Below are positions 60,833 to 64,000 of a DNA stretch of 64,000 bases, piece after piece; position 1 is the first letter of the stretch; every line of letters starts with the position of its first letter. The stretch is from Eubacterium sp. AF22-8LB (lineage in GTDB: Bacteria; Bacillota_I; Bacilli_A; Erysipelotrichales; Erysipelotrichaceae), in assembly GCF_003458715.1 (NCBI RefSeq), contig NZ_QRVI01000010.1:1-64000 (forward strand), written 5' to 3'. The position numbers and the translations under genes were made by a program. The notes under the pieces are model-generated. The model saw only the letters and a program-made list of their open reading frames with translations. It had not been told where the DNA came from and did not search any database.

Positions 60833-61683
60833 GACTTTAACTTTCTCTCCTTTCTCTTATTAAAAATAAATCTAAGAATCAAAATAATCACAATCAAAAA
60901 TGGAAGTGCTGTAAATAACAACTCTCGCCAGCTCATCATTTCTGGTTCAATGGCTTCTTTTTTCTTTTCACTGTATGGTACACGTTTACCAGTCAAAATC
61001 AGTCTGTGCGTATTGACTCCATACGGTGTACAAGTCAACAAAGTTGCAAGGTCTTTGCCTTCTTCTATCCCAAGTACATCAGGAGCTTCTTCTTTTTTTA
61101 CAATCTCAATTTTATAAATCTGGTAAGCTAATGTTTTGTTACCAACATGGATATAAAACAGATCGTCTTTTTTTAATTCATCCAGCCTTGTAAAAAGCTT
61201 TGCGTTTGGCAAACCCCTATGACCCGTCAAAACAGTACGTGTATTTTTACCACCGACCGGGAATGATGAATTTTGTAAATGACCTACACCACTTGACAAT
61301 ACCTCATCACTTGTTCCGTGGTAAATTGGAAGGTCAACGCCTATCTTTGGTATCTCTATCGAACCCATGATCCCTTTGCCAGTCAGATTTAAAATACTTT
61401 CGTAGTTTTCATCCGATAAAATATCTGTATCGATATCTCCTACAGAAGCTCCCATTGTTTGGAAAAGCATATCATTATAATTGTGAGCCTTTTGAATCTG
61501 TTCATTGATTTTTGCTTTATCCGTATGTTTTACTTTGCTCTCATAGGTTGAAATCATACTATTCTGCTGTATGCTAGAATGAATACTCGATACCAGTGGA
61601 ATCGAACATAAAGATATTCCGATTACAATCAGTAAACGTACTGTCCAACTGGTTTCCTTGATAGCTTTAATAATCGACTTCAA
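60829..61683 (-). CDS. Class C sortase (pilin polymerase)
   Basis: The ~284-aa protein starts at TTG 61683 (MKSIIKAIKETSW), with GGAGG 8 nt upstream. It has an N-terminal TM helix, the class C core with TGHRGLPNAKLF and the catalytic TLLTC and later HRLILTGKR (catalytic Arg), and a C-terminal TM helix typical of class C. It polymerises the pilins encoded around it. The 18-codon ATG extension reads through the palindrome and is rejected. The gene overlaps the basal pilin gene by 4 bp. Confidence 0.88.
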   Translation of the reverse strand: MKSIIKAIKETSWTVRLLIVIGISLCSIPLVSSIHSSIQQNSMISTYESKVKHTDKAKINEQIQKAHNYNDMLFQTMGASVGDIDTDILSDENYESILNLTGKGIMGSIEIPKIGVDLPIYHGTSDEVLSSGVGHLQNSSFPVGGKNTRTVLTGHRGLPNAKLFTRLDELKKDDLFYIHVGNKTLAYQIYKIEIVKKEEAPDVLGIEEGKDLATLLTCTPYGVNTHRLILTGKRVPYSEKKKEAIEPEMMSWRELLFTALPFLIVIILILRFIFNKRKERKLKS

Positions 61684-61706
61684 TATCAGCACCTCCAAAA
61701 ATGGAA

Positions 61707-61724
61707 GGTGGCAGTACTGCCATC
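61707..61724. repeat. ICE intergenic palindrome, copy 9
   Basis: Core TGGCAGTACTGCCA between pilin and sortase genes, 14 bp before the GGAGG of the sortase. Confidence 0.85.
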
Positions 61725-61748
61725 CTAACCATTTCATTCATTTTCTAA

Positions 61749-63587
61749 TTAGTCTTTTTTGCTTTTACGTTTTTTATCTAATGCTAATGCACCAACGACT
61801 GTGATTGTACCTGCACCTAAACAAATCATTGTTGCACTAGAACCAGTGATTGGTAATTTAGTTCCTACATAGTTGACTACAGTGATGTTAGCAGAACCAT
61901 CTGTTACATCTGTTTTTAAGTTAGTGTCGCTTTCTTTGTAAGCACCATCTAAGAATTCCTTAACATGAGCAGTTGCTTCTAATTTTTGCAATGTTTTTTC
62001 AGTAGCACCTTCACCTGAAACATAATTGTTGCGGTCAGCATTAAATGTTGGCTTGATAGTGATTACGATTGGATCTTGTAATTCACGATATCCAGCAGGC
62101 GAATCCGTTTCTTTCAAGTAATATGTACCTTGATCTAAACCTAAGATAGTAAATACACCTTTTGCATCGGATGCCATTTCAACAGCATTACTTGGTCTTG
62201 TTCCACCAGTGTGGTCTGTACCACTTAAAGAATCACGGTTGATTACAACATATCCATTTGGAGATTCCTTAACATATACTTCATTTGTGCATTCAGCATC
62301 TGAATATAAACGGAATTTAGCATCTTTCAACAATTTATTGTGGTTGTTGATTTTCAACCCATTAATTTTATAAGTAAAGCAAACTACTGTATCCCAAGGA
62401 GTTGTACCAGTAGAACCTACTCCATCGCTGTCTGGGTTGTTAGAGAATTCCAAACGAACCGCATTTTCAAAACCTCCACGTCCAGTACGTGTAGAAGCTT
62501 TGTCATTTAATGTAGCATTGTATGATAAATGGATTGTTTGTCCATAAGCATTTTCCTTCAAGTTATTGAAACCTTCTGAGAATTGTCTATCAACGATTGA
62601 TTTTAAATCATTGATTGTAACGTTGAAAGTATCTTCCCCTGCATCTGTATTAATAGCAAATTCATTGTTCTTTAATGTGTACGTTTTTGTACCATTAGAA
62701 ATTGTTACATTAACTGAATCTTTATGGAACGTTAATGCTTCGTCCATCTTGTCATGGAATACATATTTATATGTGTCATATCCATTCATGTTTGGAACGA
62801 CTGAGCTGTAGTAGTAAGGTACTGTCTGACCAATTTCATAGTCACCTACATCATTCCATCCCATTCCGTTGTCATCTTCTTTGATTTTCTTTGTGACTGT
62901 TGGATAATCTGATTTGATTGTAACTGTTGCATCTGGATTGGCTGTGTTTGTCAAAATCAATGAAGCAGCAGTGTGTGTGTCCTGTACTGCTGAAACTTCA
63001 TCCGTTAAATAGTAGCCGTATCCCAATCCACCGAATTTAACGGAACCATCGACTGGACTAGTTGCTGTTACATTAACAGTAGTTGGTGTAAGACCTTCTT
63101 TTACCAACTCATTTCTTAAATCTTCTACAAAGTAACGATAATTGCTGTAGCGACCTTCTAATTTCTGGTCTGCCTGAGCACCTTCCACTTTGTTTGTATT
63201 CAAAGTCTGAATATAGTCGATTACATCATATTCAGTAACTGAAGAAGCTGATTTGTTGATTTTCTTTCCAACAACTGTTTGTAAAGCTGTTTTGTAAGCA
63301 TCATTCCATGTATAGTTGATTGATTCCTGATCTACCGCATTTTCAGCGTCAAACAATTTATAGACTTGGAATTTTTTTCCAACTAAACTTTGTCCATCAT
63401 TTGGGTGGATGGTGATTGAAGCACTACCCTGTCCGAAATCAGCAACACCATTTGGAGTTGCCAATGTTGATGGTGCCTGTGTTATAGCGTAAACAGGAGC
63501 AATTACTGGTGCTACGCTTGAAGCAACAGGACTTAATGTAACTGCCAACGCAGAAAAGCCTGCGAAAACTACATTTTTGATTTTCAT
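61749..63587 (-). CDS. Major LPXTG pilin (isopeptide backbone type), target of guide 5
   Basis: The 612-aa protein has a signal peptide (~1-34), fimbrial isopeptide D2-like and SpaA-like domains (NGLKINNHNKLLKDAKFRL and SPAGYRELQDPIVITI segments), and a C-terminal LPITG followed by a TM helix (MICLGAGTITVVGALAL) and KKRKSKKD. AGGAGAAAATAGGAT precedes the ATG. It is polymerised by the adjacent class C sortase. The sequence encoding the LPITG-TM segment matches guide 5 of the array. Confidence 0.9.
   Translation of the reverse strand: MKIKNVVFAGFSALAVTLSPVASSVAPVIAPVYAITQAPSTLATPNGVADFGQGSASITIHPNDGQSLVGKKFQVYKLFDAENAVDQESINYTWNDAYKTALQTVVGKKINKSASSVTEYDVIDYIQTLNTNKVEGAQADQKLEGRYSNYRYFVEDLRNELVKEGLTPTTVNVTATSPVDGSVKFGGLGYGYYLTDEVSAVQDTHTAASLILTNTANPDATVTIKSDYPTVTKKIKEDDNGMGWNDVGDYEIGQTVPYYYSSVVPNMNGYDTYKYVFHDKMDEALTFHKDSVNVTISNGTKTYTLKNNEFAINTDAGEDTFNVTINDLKSIVDRQFSEGFNNLKENAYGQTIHLSYNATLNDKASTRTGRGGFENAVRLEFSNNPDSDGVGSTGTTPWDTVVCFTYKINGLKINNHNKLLKDAKFRLYSDAECTNEVYVKESPNGYVVINRDSLSGTDHTGGTRPSNAVEMASDAKGVFTILGLDQGTYYLKETDSPAGYRELQDPIVITIKPTFNADRNNYVSGEGATEKTLQKLEATAHVKEFLDGAYKESDTNLKTDVTDGSANITVVNYVGTKLPITGSSATMICLGAGTITVVGALALDKKRKSKKD
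61802..61831 (-). other. Protospacer of guide 5 in the major pilin gene
   Basis: The 30-bp segment matches guide 5 (56149-56178) at 29 of 30 positions; the single difference is at 61821 (guide position 11 from the repeat side). The guide sequence equals the coding strand, so the guide would pair with the template strand. The flanking 5' sequence on the guide-sense strand is CTAGTGCAA. The match ends exactly at the guide boundaries. Confidence 0.9.
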
Positions 63588-63610
63588 ATCCTATTTTCTC
63601 CTTTTATTAT

Positions 63611-64000
63611 TTACTTACTCTCCTCATCTGGAGTTTGTTTTTTTCTTTTTGATGCAACATAGGCTAAACCTAATACACCTAAACCTAAAGCCACTAAAAT
63701 AATCGTTCCGTTAGAACCTGTTTCAGGCAATAACTGTGTTGTTTTGTTTGTAATATCTACTGCAACAACACGATCATTTTTAGTTCCTTCTAATCGAACG
63801 TTTCCAGTTGTCTTAGATGTATCGTATTTCGTTCCATCGACTGTAAATTCAAATGTGTTTGTCTGAGGTGTGGCTTTTACATACACAGAATGTACATAAG
63901 CCTTTCCGTTTTCGTCTACTGGAATTCTGTAGCCTTGTGGAGCCTTTGTTTCCTTGAAGTAGTATGTCTTTTCTACATCTAGATTTTTGAAGGTTAATAA
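63611..64000 (-). CDS. LPXTG surface adhesin/tip pilin, C-terminal part (continues past the window)
   Basis: The open frame reaches the window edge: LLTFKNLDVEKTYYFKETKAPQGYRIPVD (a SpaA-like domain, given in pieces KTYYFKETKAPQGY) followed by a C-terminal beta domain, LPETG, a TM helix (IILVALGLGVLGLAYVA) and SKRKKQTPDEESK. It is the upstream partner of the pilus operon; the N-terminal bulk is missing. It lies 24 bp upstream of the major pilin gene. Confidence 0.82.
   Translation of the reverse strand, partial: LLTFKNLDVEKTYYFKETKAPQGYRIPVDENGKAYVHSVYVKATPQTNTFEFTVDGTKYDTSKTTGNVRLEGTKNDRVVAVDITNKTTQLLPETGSNGTIILVALGLGVLGLAYVASKRKKQTPDEESK

Larger units (their letters stand above)
23383..64000. 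mobile_element. Integrative and conjugative element (left boundary approximate, right end beyond window)
   Basis: A nearly continuous block of minus-strand genes: two serine recombinases at the left, topoisomerase III, DUF3991/toprim protein, ArdC, CHAP hydrolase, VirB4, PrgI, VirB6/TrbL, Maff2, VirD4 coupling protein (split), PcfB-like protein, HU, a Cas12-like regulator and a sortase-assembled pilus operon. A shared palindrome between genes marks the block as one unit. No relaxase of the ICE itself is visible, so the element probably continues past 64000. The true left end lies somewhere between ~22.5 and 23.4 kb. Confidence 0.85.

Overview
The window reads as a low-GC Bacillota chromosome, probably Erysipelotrichales or a close relative. 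That placement is inferred from gene style, since no rRNA or ribosomal marker is present. It carries one large conjugative element that has itself been invaded.

1-20.1 kb is chromosomal backbone: an IS110 tail; an M23 hydrolase; an O-antigen-ligase-like protein; an LRR / VWA / MoxR / SagB-like operon; tRNA-Thr, tRNA-Leu and tRNA-Glu; TsaC/Sua5; MnmE; an M24 peptidase; an operon of small alarmone synthetase, two OmpR-type regulators and a histidine kinase; an arylsulfotransferase; Hsp20; and an M20 dipeptidase. Three promoters at 15.7-17.5 kb share TTTAAG-N5-TTTAAG placed exactly 10 bp upstream of the -10. One drives the regulator operon, one the arylsulfotransferase, and one a ~69-nt small RNA. 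This looks like a CiaR-type regulon.

20.1-23.4 kb is accessory DNA. It includes a 1,557-bp transposase-less cassette (inverted terminal repeats, 8-bp target duplication CATCTACT) carrying an Abi_2/HEPN gene and a candidate small RNA. The cassette interrupts a small decayed gene.

23.4 kb to the right edge is an ICE read almost entirely on the minus strand: serine recombinases, topoisomerase III, toprim protein, ArdC, CHAP hydrolase, VirB4, PrgI, VirB6, Maff2, VirD4 coupling protein, PcfB-like protein, HU, and a sortase-assembled pilus operon. A palindrome built on TGGCAGTACTGCCA recurs between many of its genes, usually as a hairpin plus U-tract just before the next ribosome-binding site. A GC-rich ~7.9-kb mobilizable element (43591-51461) splits the virD4 gene at a GGT codon. 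It brings a large serine recombinase, TnpV, TnpW, a MobA/MobL relaxase, a primase-helicase, a recognisable MOBQ oriT and an lnu(C)-type lincosamide resistance gene.

The standout system lies at 56.1-58.1 kb. A 456-aa Cas12/TnpB-like protein has lost its RuvC catalytic residues. Beside it are two copies of a covarying scaffold RNA and a CRISPR-like array of 36-bp repeats and 30-nt guides. One scaffold is fused directly to a guide, like a natural single-guide RNA. One guide matches, at 29 of 30 positions, the major pilin gene 5.6 kb away in the same ICE. This suggests RNA-guided silencing of pilin genes rather than DNA cutting.
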